Shown here piece by piece: positions 43,482 through 52,014 of a DNA stretch of 64,000 nt (position 1 is its first letter; the number at the start of each line of letters is the position of its first letter). The notes under the pieces are model-generated. The model did not search any database and was not told the origin of the DNA. It saw only the letters and a list, made by a program, of their open reading frames with translations. Origin of the DNA: JAIBDK01 sp965261915 (lineage in GTDB: Bacteria; Pseudomonadota; Gammaproteobacteria; Arenicellales; Poriferihabitantaceae); assembly GCA_965261915.1 (NCBI GenBank), contig CBDHDW010000013.1, positions 2,170,001 to 2,234,000 on the forward strand, in the 5' to 3' direction. A program made the translations under genes and the position numbers.

Positions 43482-43626
43482 CTGTCAGCCTCGATAAGTT
43501 CTAAATATTATACACTATTTGGCGTAAATAGAACTGTGCGTATAATTAACACCTAATCTGCCCGCTTTGAATGATGCCGGTGATAGCCCAACCCCTATAG
43601 GGCGGCACATGGTGGCCGCAAAATTT

Positions 43627-44397
43627 TCACTGAAGGGGGATGCTGGGAAACCTGGCGGATCGGGTCTCAAAGATCGGTTTGTTGGTATCAATATGGTAGG
43701 TGTAAACCAGCGAATATTTGACTCTATCCGTGAGGTTGCGGCTGGCAGCATGAAATAAACGGCTGTGAAAGAAGATCACATCACCGGCCCCAAGCTCAAC
43801 CAGCTCGGCTTTAGCAATAAGTTGTTTATTCTCTTCGAGATCAGATCTCAGGAATAAGGCTACGTTAAATCGGCCAGGCTCAAAGGTCATCCGATGCGTA
43901 CCTGGAATCACCCTTAAACATCCGTTAGCCCGGGTTTCATCGCCAAGCGCCAGCCACACGCTAATCAAATTTTGCTCATCGAATGACCAGAACCGATTAT
44001 CCTGATGCCATAGTGTGGCACTGCTGCATCCTGGCTGCTTGGTCATAATGCAGTTATGGTGGCACTGGGATAATAGCACCTCACCGGCCTGGAATAACTG
44101 CTGCAAAATCAGCTTGATGTTATCGCTGGTGCCCCAGTGTCTAAAGCCTGGGTGCCGTGAATATGCCTGCAACAATCGCCGCACCGTATTGCCGCCCGGG
44201 GAGCTTGTTGACTTGGGCGAGCCGGGATATTGAACATCCGCTTCATACTCGACAGGTGCCCACTGTTCGGCCAGGTGTTGTTCGGCTGTGGAGCGAATCT
44301 GAGCGCATATATCCCGGCTGGCGAGGGATTTAATTGTGATAAAGCCATCCCGATTAAACCTTGCAAGGTCAATGTCATTCAGCGTTGCGGCATTCAT
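43627..44397 (-). CDS. Phytanoyl-CoA dioxygenase (PhyH) family protein
   Basis: Non-haem Fe(II)/2-oxoglutarate-dependent oxygenase. The iron-binding His and Asp are in LWHQDNRFW, the distal His in FHSRLFHAASRN. The conserved GCLRVIPGTHRM segment is present. The frame is open to a TTG at 44421, but that part overlaps the end of an IS30 transposase remnant, so I take the ATG at 44397 (MNAATLNDIDLARF). Substrate unknown; members hydroxylate lipids, amino acids or secondary metabolites. It is the first gene of the long same-strand series leading to the adhesin, with a 145-bp gap before the TolC gene in which I see no clear element. Confidence 0.88.
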   Translation of the reverse strand: MNAATLNDIDLARFNRDGFITIKSLASRDICAQIRSTAEQHLAEQWAPVEYEADVQYPGSPKSTSSPGGNTVRRLLQAYSRHPGFRHWGTSDNIKLILQQLFQAGEVLLSQCHHNCIMTKQPGCSSATLWHQDNRFWSFDEQNLISVWLALGDETRANGCLRVIPGTHRMTFEPGRFNVALFLRSDLEENKQLIAKAELVELGAGDVIFFHSRLFHAASRNLTDRVKYSLVYTYHIDTNKPIFETRSARFPSIPLQ

Positions 44398-44417
44398 AGG
44401 TAAAAGCCTGCGCGGAT

Positions 44418-44513
44418 TCAAGTCGCTAGTGCAATCGGTGGATTGATCCCAAACAATACTTGGTTGGGGGTTTTAAAGTCCAGGCATTTTCTTGGCCGGT
44501 TGGTAACTGCCCA
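44418..44513 (-). pseudogene. C-terminal remnant of an IS30-family transposase
   Basis: The minus strand reads AVTNRPRKCLDFKTPNQVLF followed by GINPPIALAT and TGA at 44418-44420. This is the characteristic end of IS30-type transposases (NRPRKCLx(F/W)KTP). The rest was removed or displaced by the IS66-like element, which begins at 44503. The stop codon overlaps the TTG just upstream of the PhyH start, so IS30 sequence now forms the PhyH upstream region. Confidence 0.82.
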
Positions 44514-45029
44514 GGTTGTTTTTAAGCGTATTTCAGTGTTGCGATAATCTGATCGGCAGGCATCATCAGTGTTTCGATGATGTTCCATCCTTGTTTTCTG
44601 GCCGTTGTGATGACGCTGCGCAGGGTGGCAAAATCCTCTGCCCCTTGTTCAGACCTGAACCCTCCCGATATTTTCTGGCGTAACTTCATCATCCGCAGGT
44701 CGCGTTCAGCTTCGTTGTTTGTGAAGGGTACGTCGGGATCTGTCAGAAAGCGCAGGGTGCCTTCCTTGTGATCGCGCAATCGTAATGCCAGATTATGTCC
44801 TGTCCGTCGCTTCTTGCGCCCCCGTCTTCCGGGTTTTGGCGGCACGAGTGGAGGCAATTCCTCATGGAAATCCAATGCTGCGGTGATGATCCTGTCGTAT
44901 CGCCGATTGATAAGCGCAACAAGCGGCGTTGAAACCGCCACGCCCTTATCCCGCGCGGCCTGTGTGACATGGTGCGCACGCCGCAGTAGCCTTTGCATCT
45001 GACCAGCCCAATCTTCCTGTTCGATTTCG

Positions 45030-46679
45030 CCCAAATCCCCAGATAGAGTAGCATCAGCGCTTCAAGGCTCGGTGAATCCCTCTTTCAAGCCTTGTGGCTG
45101 GCCATTACAGCAAATTATGGTAGCTAGTGCCGAGAGGTTTACTCAAAAACCGCTGTTCGGTGCATTATCAGTGCTAAATCGGCTATTTTTGACGCACCTG
45201 TCCTGCAGAAGCCGTTATTCTTGTTCTATGTCGGGTTAAATGGGCGGCGCTTCAAACTCCTTCAGTGCCAGCAGCACTCGTTCCAGTAGTAGTCGGTGGT
45301 TTTCCCGCATTTTTACCAAGAGTTGACGTCCCGTCCTGACCACTTTTGCCGCGATGGCGTACAGCCGCCAGCGCAGTGTTATCGCACGATGCTGGGACAA
45401 CTCCCCCGGCAGCAACTGACGCATGAGGGCACATAGATTGCAGGAGAGTGCGGAGATTAAAAAGTACAGCACATTGGCAGCAAAATCTGAACACGGCAGG
45501 GTGTCGCCACCAAAATCTCGTTTCAGTTCCTTGATTCGGTTCTCGCTGTCCTCGCCACGCTGGTTGTACCAGTGGACAATCTCGCTATCGCTAAGGCTAT
45601 CCCGATTAGTGGCAATCGCACGATAAATATAAGCACCTGAGTTTATTTCCTCTGAACTGTTTTCTGAGTTATCTGATGAATCTAAATCCAGACTCGCCTG
45701 GCCGGTAACGGCTGTTCTCTGAATGATAAGGGTGAAGGGTTTTTCATACTCACCGATGCAGAAACTGGTGCGGTAGGTATCCTGACCATTGACCGCTTTG
45801 TCTTTTTTATCCAGCAAAGGCGGCCAGTCCGAAGCGCTTGCCGCTGCTATCTGCGCGCGCAGTGCGGCGCTGGTCTTGGCGCGAATGGCATACTCGATAC
45901 CCTGCTTATCACAATACTCAATGACTTTTGTTTGGTAGCCGGCAGCATCAATACGCAACGCCTTCACGGTACAGTCTTCCGGGAGCGACTGCTGGCATTG
46001 CTGGATAAACGGCTTATTATCTTTCGCTGGCGGCACATTGCCTTGACGGAAATCCACGGCCACGATCTGCCCGGTTTCCGCAATATGCCCGACCATCGGC
46101 ATAAAGCCCTTGTTCTTGTTGTAAGTCCACCGTGCACCCGCTTTATGGGCAATAATCTCGGTGGCATCAATGTCCAGTGTGACTTCCTTACAGCGATGCA
46201 AGGCTACCTTCAATAAGGCTTTATTCACCTTTACCCAGGCAGCCTGGATTTGCGGCTGGCTTCCCATTCGCCTGAGCCAATCTCCAATCGTGGTCGCCTG
46301 GGGAAGTTTCTTGAGATCCAGCACGGTGCGCAGTGCTTCATCATCCTGAAGGTGGCGAACCTCATCCAGGTGAAAACTGCCTTCATGCTGCATCAGGATG
46401 AGGGTCTTGATGAACTCCGAGGGCTTATACCCACGATTGCTTTTAGGCTGGGGGAAGTGCTTGTCGATTCGCTCAGACAGGTTCAGGGAGTCCATTAGTT
46501 GAGCAATCGCCAATAAACCGGCACGAGAGGTGAGTAAATCGTTCGTTGTATCGAGTTTGTAGGGTAGAATAGTCATCAGCCTTGAGCTGTGCACCCATTG
46601 GGTGATGGTGGGTTTGAGAGCAAACCATTATACAGCCAAGGCTTCCTGCGTTTAAGAGATTTCTATCTGGGGATTGGGG
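45030..46679 (-). mobile_element. Complete IS1380-like element inside IS66 tnpC
   Basis: 1650 bp. Ends: CCCAAATCCCCAGATAGAG from 45030 and, on the other strand, CCCCAATCCCCAGATAGA from 46679. The 5-bp target TTTCG is duplicated at 45025-45029 and 46680-46684. It carries one intact transposase gene. A second nearly identical copy ends at 482 in the opposite orientation, and a decayed one is at 17079-17310, so the family is or was active here. Confidence 0.95.
45236..46576 (-). CDS. IS1380-family transposase
   Basis: The DDE transposase has about 446 residues. The first catalytic Asp is in VTLDIDATEIIAHK, the second in LRIDAAGYQTK and the Glu in RGEDSENRIKELKRDFGGD. The N-terminal MTILPYKLDTTNDLLTSRAG and the GYKPSEFIKTLILMQHEGSF segment are typical. 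The frame also allows a GTG at 46594, but the ATG at 46576 has AAGG just before it. Intact and probably functional. Confidence 0.93.
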   Translation of the reverse strand: MTILPYKLDTTNDLLTSRAGLLAIAQLMDSLNLSERIDKHFPQPKSNRGYKPSEFIKTLILMQHEGSFHLDEVRHLQDDEALRTVLDLKKLPQATTIGDWLRRMGSQPQIQAAWVKVNKALLKVALHRCKEVTLDIDATEIIAHKAGARWTYNKNKGFMPMVGHIAETGQIVAVDFRQGNVPPAKDNKPFIQQCQQSLPEDCTVKALRIDAAGYQTKVIEYCDKQGIEYAIRAKTSAALRAQIAAASASDWPPLLDKKDKAVNGQDTYRTSFCIGEYEKPFTLIIQRTAVTGQASLDLDSSDNSENSSEEINSGAYIYRAIATNRDSLSDSEIVHWYNQRGEDSENRIKELKRDFGGDTLPCSDFAANVLYFLISALSCNLCALMRQLLPGELSQHRAITLRWRLYAIAAKVVRTGRQLLVKMRENHRLLLERVLLALKEFEAPPI

Positions 46680-47697
46680 TTTCGACCAACGCTTGCAGTT
46701 CCCGTAAATGGTGTGCATTGCACAACGCATGGGTAACACCATCCAGCGTGAAGTAGGGCTGCCAATGATCATGCACGATACAGCCCGTGAGATTGGATAA
46801 CAGATTACCGCGTTTGCTGCTGACCCGGTAGAAAGCCAGAAGCGGTGTACAGGCAACGTGAAGCCATTGCAGGCACCCCGTAATCCGGAAACCCGTCTCG
46901 TCAAGATGTTTGACGTGGACCTGTTGGGCGATCACATCCTGCAGGTGAGAAGCAACCCCCTTGAGCCGCTCTGATGCTTTGCGGTTCATGGCGGCCACAG
47001 TGGCAGGAACCAAAGGGGCATTGAACAAATCGGCCATTATTTGCGCCAGTCTGTCTTCCGGCAGGAAATGGGCGCATTGGAGATATGTTGCCACTCCGGC
47101 GATGCGTGGCCCGTACTGCACGGGTGCCTTTACTTCCAGAGGAAACGCCGCCTTGGTTGTTTCCCCACAGTGGCCGCAAAGGCAGACATGTGCCCTGTGT
47201 TCCGTTGTCACCAGAGGCTGTGGCTCGGGCAGGTCAAACACCTGTCGTGCGGCGTAATCCTCTGCCATTGATGGCGATAAGGGCGTGCCACATTGCCCGC
47301 AGACAGAAGGAAAGTGATCTTCAACATGATCGGGGTCTGCCGTTTGGCACAGAGTGCTTCCCTTGTGGCCTTTCTGCCCGCCTGACTTTTTACCGGATTT
47401 TCTCCGCAGGCTTTTGGTTCTGGGTTCAGCCTTGGGCATCTTTAGGCCGTCGCTTGAAGGCGGCTTGCTACTGTTGCTGCTGTTCAAGCTGAGGCGACGT
47501 TCCAGATCTTCAATGCGAGCCACAAGCAGGGCTATCGTTTGTTCAAGCCGGGCATTCTTCTGCTTCAGCTCTTCATAAGCCTCAACGGAAACATAACCTT
47601 TGGGTGCGTCTGGAAAATTCATAATCTTAATGAATCACATCGGGATTCCTCAGGCAAGAGAATTATTCCTTAGGGTACCTGGGCAGTTACGGACAGA

Positions 47698-48364
47698 CCG
47701 GTTTTTGCTCCTGCAAAACCGGCATACGACCGCCATGGATAGAGGAAGTGTAAATAATGCAGGAGCACTTATTTGCCCGTACGTCCTGTACATATAACCG
47801 ACTGGTTGCATCACCAATAAAGACAATTAAAGTACAACGAGGTGCACGCCCCTCAAACCAGTCATGCGGTGATCCATCAATCTGTACCAGCTCACCCAGC
47901 CGCGGTCGGCGCGGTCGGCTTTGGTGGATGGTTGCTCTTTTACGCTGTTTCCTTAGCCATAACCCCTCTTTAATCATCCATTGACGCCGTGTCTCCACCG
48001 AGAATTGGCCATCATGTAAGTCGGTGAGTTTCTCGTGCGCGAAAGTCGGACCAAAGTCCCCCTAGTGCGCTCTGATAATGGCGAGTGCCTGTTGGCGTCG
48101 TTCATCGCCAATGGCGTTGCCAGGCCGTCGCCCGCGCCGCCTGGAGGCAAGCCCAGTCGCACCACAGGCTCGATAAGCGCGGGTTAAGCGTTTTACCTGC
48201 CGGACACCTAAGTGTAGTTGCTGTGCTGCCTGCGCCTGCGACAGCCGGCGTTCAATAATGGACTGAATAACCGCTACTCGGTCAAGTTCTGTTTTACTCA
48301 ATGTAATTATCTCTTCTTATGTGCAGGATGTACGGTATGCCGATTTTGCAGGAGCAAAAATCGG
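47698..48364 (-). mobile_element. ISNCY-like element, internally deleted, with hairpin-forming ends
   Basis: The 30-base terminal inverted repeats are at 47698-47727 and 48335-48364 and agree at 28 of 30 positions. Each repeat is itself palindromic: CCGGTTTT/AAAACCGG on the left and CCGATTTT/AAAATCGG on the right, so the two differences compensate each other. The 667-bp element keeps only the first part of the transposase gene. No target duplication is evident. Confidence 0.72.
47795..48301 (-). pseudogene. ISNCY-type transposase, stop codon and 3' deletion
   Basis: Starts at 48301 with a helix-turn-helix region (RRLSQAQAAQQLHLGVRQVK, RLTRAYRACGATGLASRRRG). An in-frame TAG follows IIRAH at about 48062. 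The frame then continues with GDFGPTFAHEKLTDLHDGQF, RQWMIKEGLWLRKQRKR and LGELVQIDGSPHDWFEG (first catalytic Asp), up to FIGDATSRL (second Asp). The rest, with the catalytic Glu, is deleted. Confidence 0.78.
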
Positions 48365-48387
48365 TGTCATAATCCCTCTTGAATAAG

Positions 48388-48418
48388 TCAAAAGGGGACA
48401 TTACTGCTTTGGGCTAAC
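48388..48418 (+). repeat. Short dispersed repeat also found at 34217-34248
   Basis: TCAAAAGGGGACATTACTGC continuing TTTGGGCTAAC is present here on the plus strand and at 34248-34217 on the minus strand with one additional G. The type of repeat is unknown to me. The copies bracket the adhesin, TolC, PhyH and IS block in opposite directions. Confidence 0.6.
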
Positions 48419-48547
48419 AGGGAAATAAATTTTAATACTTACGATAATGCACTTTATATCGTTTAATACATATTATCTTGCATGTTAAATTTTGCACGCC
48501 GGTGACGTGGTCTAGCATTTCTTTACAACCCGGTTAAGCTGCTTTTT

Positions 48548-49386
48548 TTATTTCAACCATTTCCGCTCATATTGATTCGGGGTCACATAGCCGAGATATG
48601 AATGCAGCCGATGGCGGTTGTAAAACAGGGATAGGTAGTTCAACACATCCTGTTGTGCTTCGAGTCTGGTTTGGTCATTCCTCCAGTGGACTCGTTCCGG
48701 TTTCAAGCTTCCGAAGAAACTTTCTGCAACGGCATTATCCCAACAATCGCCTTTGCGACTCATGCTGCCGACAAATCCGTGTGCTTTCAGCAGTCGCCGG
48801 TAATCCTTGCGGGCATATTGAGAGCCTCGATCCGAATGAACCATTAGGCCGGCCCCAGGCCTTCTTTGCCAAATGGCCATCCTCAGTGCATCGCAAACCA
48901 GCTGAGCCTTCATCCGACCACTTTCCTGGAATAAAGGTCGATAATAACCGCCCGATACAGCCAGCCTTCCTGTGTCCAAAGACAGGTGATGTCACCGACG
49001 TAAACCGGGTCGGGCTGAGTAACATCAAATTTCCGCTCCACCACATTATCAAACACGGGCTGCTTGTGGTTGCTGTTTGTCGTGACCTTGTATTTTTTCC
49101 GGCGTTTAACCTGCACTTTTGCTTCTTCCATCAACTTTCGAGCCTTCCCCCGGCTCACTGGATAGCTTAATGCGTCGAGTGCCTCTTTCCTTCTCCGACT
49201 ACCGCAGGAATCTTCAGTCACTTTCGCGATGTCTCGAACAGCTTCCAGTAATTCCTGGCGGTAATAATCGATACTGCCACCGCCGCGCCGCGGGTAGCCG
49301 TAGCCACTGCGGGTAACGCCCAACACTCGACACATCAGCTCAACAGGCCAGGTCTTCTTGTGCCGGGCAATAAACACGTAGTTCAC
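48548..49386 (-). pseudogene. IS3-family transposase OrfB, frameshifted
   Basis: The first frame has the HTH_21 part (VELMCRVLGVTRSGYGYPRR) and the start of the integrase core (DPVYVGDITCLWTQEGWLYR, AVIIDLYSRKVVG) and then stops. The second frame resumes at RMKAQLVCDALRMAIWQRRP and includes VHSDRGSQYARKDYR (second Asp) and GDCWDNAVAESFFGSLKPER (Glu). A few codons between VVG and RMKAQ (usually W-S-M-x-x) are missing, so a small deletion near 48920 broke the gene. Confidence 0.85.
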
Positions 49387-49679
49387 CTTGTTTCCCTGGC
49401 GAAGAAGACCGTCGCTTTTTTTAATATCTCTTTCTCCATCTTTAAGCGCCGATTCTTTTCCTTCAATTGTCGGATTGCTGCCTGCTCTGGTGTCAGCTTA
49501 CCGTTTCCACGGAAAGCTTGTTCGTTACGGGAACGTTGATGCGCTTTAACCCGGCGCTCCAACATGGTGGAGTTAATGTCGAGGCTCGTCGCCGCTTCGA
49601 TTCTGGTGTAGTCCTGATCCAATACCAGACTGACGGCATCCAGCTTGAACTCCTTCGGATATTTCTTTCTTGTGTTCAT
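49383..49679 (-). CDS. IS3-family OrfA (helix-turn-helix protein)
   Basis: The DNA-binding subunit of the IS3 transposase has 98 residues. Its N-terminal helix-turn-helix is recognisable (YPKEFKLDAVSLVLDQDYTR), and a leucine-zipper-like C-terminal part follows (LTPEQAAIRQLKEKNRRLKM). Near the end an A7G run (minus strand of 49419-49426) is a classic slippery site for -1 frameshifting to make the OrfAB fusion. The stop overlaps a GTG start of orfB (GTGA). Confidence 0.88.
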   Translation of the reverse strand: MNTRKKYPKEFKLDAVSLVLDQDYTRIEAATSLDINSTMLERRVKAHQRSRNEQAFRGNGKLTPEQAAIRQLKEKNRRLKMEKEILKKATVFFARETR

Positions 49680-49739
49680 TTTTTGATCTCCACTTATGGG
49701 TATTATCCCTTAACCGGGTTGTGCATATCTATTGGACCA

Positions 49740-49874
49740 CCTCACCATCTCATCCCTATCAACGATTAGGTTTTTAGGGTTATCATTCGCCTTGTCCGCA
49801 ACAATAGTTAGCTTTTTTATAATTACTAATACTATAATATTACTAAAGACTATTAAATAGAGTTTATTGATAAT
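49740..49874 (+). promoter_or_regulatory. AT-rich upstream region of hipBA
   Basis: Very AT-rich. TATAAT at 49833-49838 is a good -10 element, but no good -35 is present. It lies in a near-palindrome TTACTAATA...TATTACTAA (49824-49846), a possible operator for the HipB-like repressor. Confidence 0.4.
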
Positions 49875-50183
49875 ATGGTATTACTTATAACGCCAACAAA
49901 AGCGCAAAAAAAGCTCGCAGAGCATACACGTATACGTCGATTACAGCTGGAATTAACGCAGGAAGGGCTTGCCGAGCGCTCGGGTGTACCATTGCCGACG
50001 CTGCGTAAGTTTGAGCAAAAAGGCGCTATATCACTCGAGTCTTTCCTAAAACTTCAAATGGTGTTGGGAGGATTGGAAGATATTCTAAAAGCCACACAAA
50101 TTAAAGACACGCTATTCTCATCCATTGAGGATGTTTTAGAAGCAGACAAAACACCAACGCGTCAAAGAGGGAAACGCAGATGA
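49875..50183 (+). CDS. hipB: HipB-like antitoxin, XRE-family regulator
   Basis: A 102-residue DNA-binding protein with an XRE helix-turn-helix (RLQLELTQEGLAERSGVPLP, TLRKFEQKG). It binds the toxin and represses the operon in known HipBA systems. The basic C-terminal tail (KTPTRQRGKRR) may help DNA or toxin binding. The stop overlaps the hipA start by 4 bases (ATGA), the usual arrangement. Confidence 0.88.
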   Translation: MVLLITPTKAQKKLAEHTRIRRLQLELTQEGLAERSGVPLPTLRKFEQKGAISLESFLKLQMVLGGLEDILKATQIKDTLFSSIEDVLEADKTPTRQRGKRR

Positions 50184-51421
50184 AGAACTCTTTATCAGCA
50201 ACAGACGTAAAAGCAGGCATCAATTTCAATGACAACATTATTCCAGTTGGACGATTGGCAATGCGTGAACGCACTGTATATTTTGAATATGACAGTACCT
50301 TTATTGAACGTGGTATTGAAATATCGCCATTACGCCTGCCGCTACAATCAGGTGTTCAGAGCTTTGATTATGACCTTTTCAAAGGCTTGCCGGGGGTCTT
50401 CAATGACAGCCTGCCTGATGGCTGGGGGCGGCTTCTCTTTGACCGTTTTGTGAGATCGCAAGGTATCTTACCTGCAGATGTCACGCCGCTTGACCGTCTG
50501 GCGCACGTTGGATCGCATGCATTAGGCGCACTTGTGTTTGAGCCTGATTACAGCGCCGATAATACGCAAGATGAAATTAGTCTCGACAGCCTTGCAACAC
50601 AGGTGCAAGAGGTTATGGACGGCGTTTCTTATGATGTGCTGGCAGAGTTGATTGCTCTTAACGGGTCTTCCGCAGGGGCAAGACCTAAGGCTTTAATTGG
50701 TGTTAATGACAAACGAGATCATATCATTCACGGCGCTCATGATTTACTGGATAGCTACACACCGTGGATGGTCAAGTTTCCAAACAGTCAGGACGGGCTT
50801 GATGCCGGTGCGATTGAATATGTGTATGCCCTGATGGCCGTCGATGCAGGTATTGCCATGCCTGATGTTCATCTTTTCCCAGCGCAAAAAGGTGCCGGCT
50901 ATTTTTCTATTAAGCGTTTTGATCGGGATGGAGACGAGCGATATCACATGCACACCGCCTGCGGCTTACTGCACTCTGACTTCCGTACGCCATCGCTTGA
51001 TTACGAAGATCTGATAGCACTGACAAGTGTACTAACTCGCGATGTGCGTGAGGTTGAAAAAATGTATCAGCTGGCAATGTTTAACGTGCTGGCGCATAAC
51101 CGTGATGATCACTCAAAGAATTTCACTTACCTGATGGACGCGCAAGGCCAATGGAAGCTATCACCAGCCTATGACCTGACATTCTCCTCTGGCCCACGCG
51201 GTGAGCAAAGTACGATGGTTATGGGCGAAGGTCGTAACCCTAATGTGAAGCATCTGCTAAAACTTGCGGAAGAAGCAAAACTCAAAAAGGGCCGTGCCGC
51301 CGAGATCATTGAAGCCACAAAAGCCAGCCTTGTCAAATGGCCAAAACTTGCAAAACAATATGGTGTCAGTGATGTAAATATTAAGCTGATACAGAAAAAA
51401 TTGACCGAAAAAACAGAATAA
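50180..51421 (+). CDS. hipA: HipA-family serine/threonine kinase toxin
   Basis: The 413-residue kinase has the HipA fold. In E. coli, HipA phosphorylates glutamyl-tRNA synthetase and causes dormancy. Visible parts: N-terminal domain with GLPGVFNDSLPDGWGRLLFD, a glycine-rich loop region LNGSSAGARPKALIG, the catalytic loop MFNVLAHNRDDHSKNF with Asp and Asn, and the metal-binding LSPAYDLTFS. All key residues are present, so it should be active. It is coupled to hipB by a 4-base overlap. Confidence 0.93.
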   Translation: MKNSLSATDVKAGINFNDNIIPVGRLAMRERTVYFEYDSTFIERGIEISPLRLPLQSGVQSFDYDLFKGLPGVFNDSLPDGWGRLLFDRFVRSQGILPADVTPLDRLAHVGSHALGALVFEPDYSADNTQDEISLDSLATQVQEVMDGVSYDVLAELIALNGSSAGARPKALIGVNDKRDHIIHGAHDLLDSYTPWMVKFPNSQDGLDAGAIEYVYALMAVDAGIAMPDVHLFPAQKGAGYFSIKRFDRDGDERYHMHTACGLLHSDFRTPSLDYEDLIALTSVLTRDVREVEKMYQLAMFNVLAHNRDDHSKNFTYLMDAQGQWKLSPAYDLTFSSGPRGEQSTMVMGEGRNPNVKHLLKLAEEAKLKKGRAAEIIEATKASLVKWPKLAKQYGVSDVNIKLIQKKLTEKTE

Positions 51422-51633
51422 TGGCCATTAATTTTTCAGAAGAGGCAGTCCATGACTATATCCATCAGCAAGGTATGGAGGCTCTGGTTGTGGATTTTCC
51501 GCAACTGCAACAAGAAAAGAGTGAATACAAACCGGATGACGAATTTGAACTCTGGAAACTGAAGGTCTGTATGGTTTTGTCTGTATGCGTAAGCCATACA
51601 AAGAAACACCATGGTCACATAGAAGTGGTTTGA
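51421..51633 (+). CDS. Small hypothetical protein coupled to hipA
   Basis: Starts at the last base of the hipA stop (TAATG). The 70-residue frame MAINFSEEAVHDYIHQQGM... is acidic in the middle (SEYKPDDEFELW) and unrecognised. The last part (KVCMVLSVCVSHTKKHH) reads like a frame error: another frame with protein-like content begins in the same place (51549-51800). Confidence 0.4.
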   Translation: MAINFSEEAVHDYIHQQGMEALVVDFPQLQQEKSEYKPDDEFELWKLKVCMVLSVCVSHTKKHHGHIEVV

Positions 51634-51800
51634 TTATTTGCGCTATCAATCCATTCAATGATAACATTTACTTAAGCAACCGTTTGGATGCGGAATATCA
51701 GGAGGATGTATCCATGCTGAAAGTGAATGAAATCAACAACTGGTTTAGGGCATGGGAATTCATCAGGGCATGTGGCTTTAAGAGTGAAGAAGATGCTTAA
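51585..51800 (+). CDS. Hypothetical fragment downstream of hipBA
   Basis: The frame is open from 51549 (TLETEGLYGFVCMRKPYKET) and ends at 51800. It contains SGLIICAINPFNDNIYLSNR and VNEINNWFRAWEFIRACGF, which look like real protein. It may be the 3' part of the gene starting at 51421 after a frameshift near 51550. Family unknown. Confidence 0.35.
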   Translation: MRKPYKETPWSHRSGLIICAINPFNDNIYLSNRLDAEYQEDVSMLKVNEINNWFRAWEFIRACGFKSEEDA

Positions 51801-51819
51801 TGTAATCTATCTCTATACA

Positions 51820-51999
51820 TTAACGTCTTTCTCGTAAGTCAGCCTCATACGCCTCCTGCAAAGCGTCTTTCAAAGCCCAGACTGCCGCATCATAAAAATC
51901 AAGGCTATCGGTGTTTCTGGTTCCCAGCGTTTCAATGCTCAAGTGCTTCTTGGCGATTTCAGTTAAAAGCTGGTCGATTTGTTGATTGGTGGCTTTTAG
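51820..51999 (-). pseudogene. DUF6900-like protein fragment, 5' end lost
   Basis: The minus strand reads KATNQQIDQLLTEIAKKHLS, then IETLGTRNTDSLDFYDAAVW and ALKDALQEAYEADLRERR with TAA at 51820-51822. The pattern is that of small plasmid- and island-borne DUF6900 proteins, as far as I can recall. There is no start codon before the upstream stop, so the beginning is lost. Confidence 0.5.
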
Positions 52000-52014
52000 G
52001 CAGATTCACCCTCT

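Larger units (their letters stand above)
44522..47622 (-). pseudogene. IS66-family transposase (TnpC), interrupted by IS1380-like element
   Basis: The N-terminal part (47622-46680) has the leucine-zipper-like start, then LSLNSSNSSKPPSSDGLKMP, a zinc-finger region (CGQCGTPL ... CLCGHCGET) and DETGFRI with the first catalytic Asp. It stops inside HHLRELQALVE. The C-terminal part (45029-44522) resumes IEQEDWAGQMQRLLRRAHHV and includes the NNEAERDLRMMKLRQKISGG motif with the last catalytic Glu. Joining the two at the shared CGAAA restores LQALVEIEQEDW exactly. The gene was intact before the insertion. Confidence 0.93.
44503..47690 (-). mobile_element. IS66-family element (single-gene type), split by an IS1380-like insertion
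   Basis: The termini are GTAACTGCCCAGG at 44503-44515 and its inverted copy CCTGGGCAGTTAC at 47678-47690. Without the 1650-bp insertion and its 5-bp duplication the element is 1533 bp. It has only the large transposase gene, like the ISBst12 group. The flanking octamers (GCCGGTTG and GGACAGAC) do not match, so a rearrangement followed insertion: IS30 sequence lies on one side and an ISNCY-like element on the other. Confidence 0.82.
48508..49739 (-). mobile_element. IS3-family element (degraded)
   Basis: The ends are TGGTCTAGCATTTC...ACAACCCGGTTAAG from 48508 and, on the other strand from 49739, TGGTCCAATAGATA...ACAACCCGGTTAAG, an inverted repeat of about 31 bases. It is 1232 bp with the two-gene IS3 layout. 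No 3-bp target duplication is visible. The orfB gene is broken. Confidence 0.82.

Noticed and set aside
1..46679. Composite transposon bounded by the two IS1380-like copies
   Set aside because: The enclosed 44.5 kb contains the essential atp operon, so it is not a mobile cargo; the copies are better seen as independent insertions.
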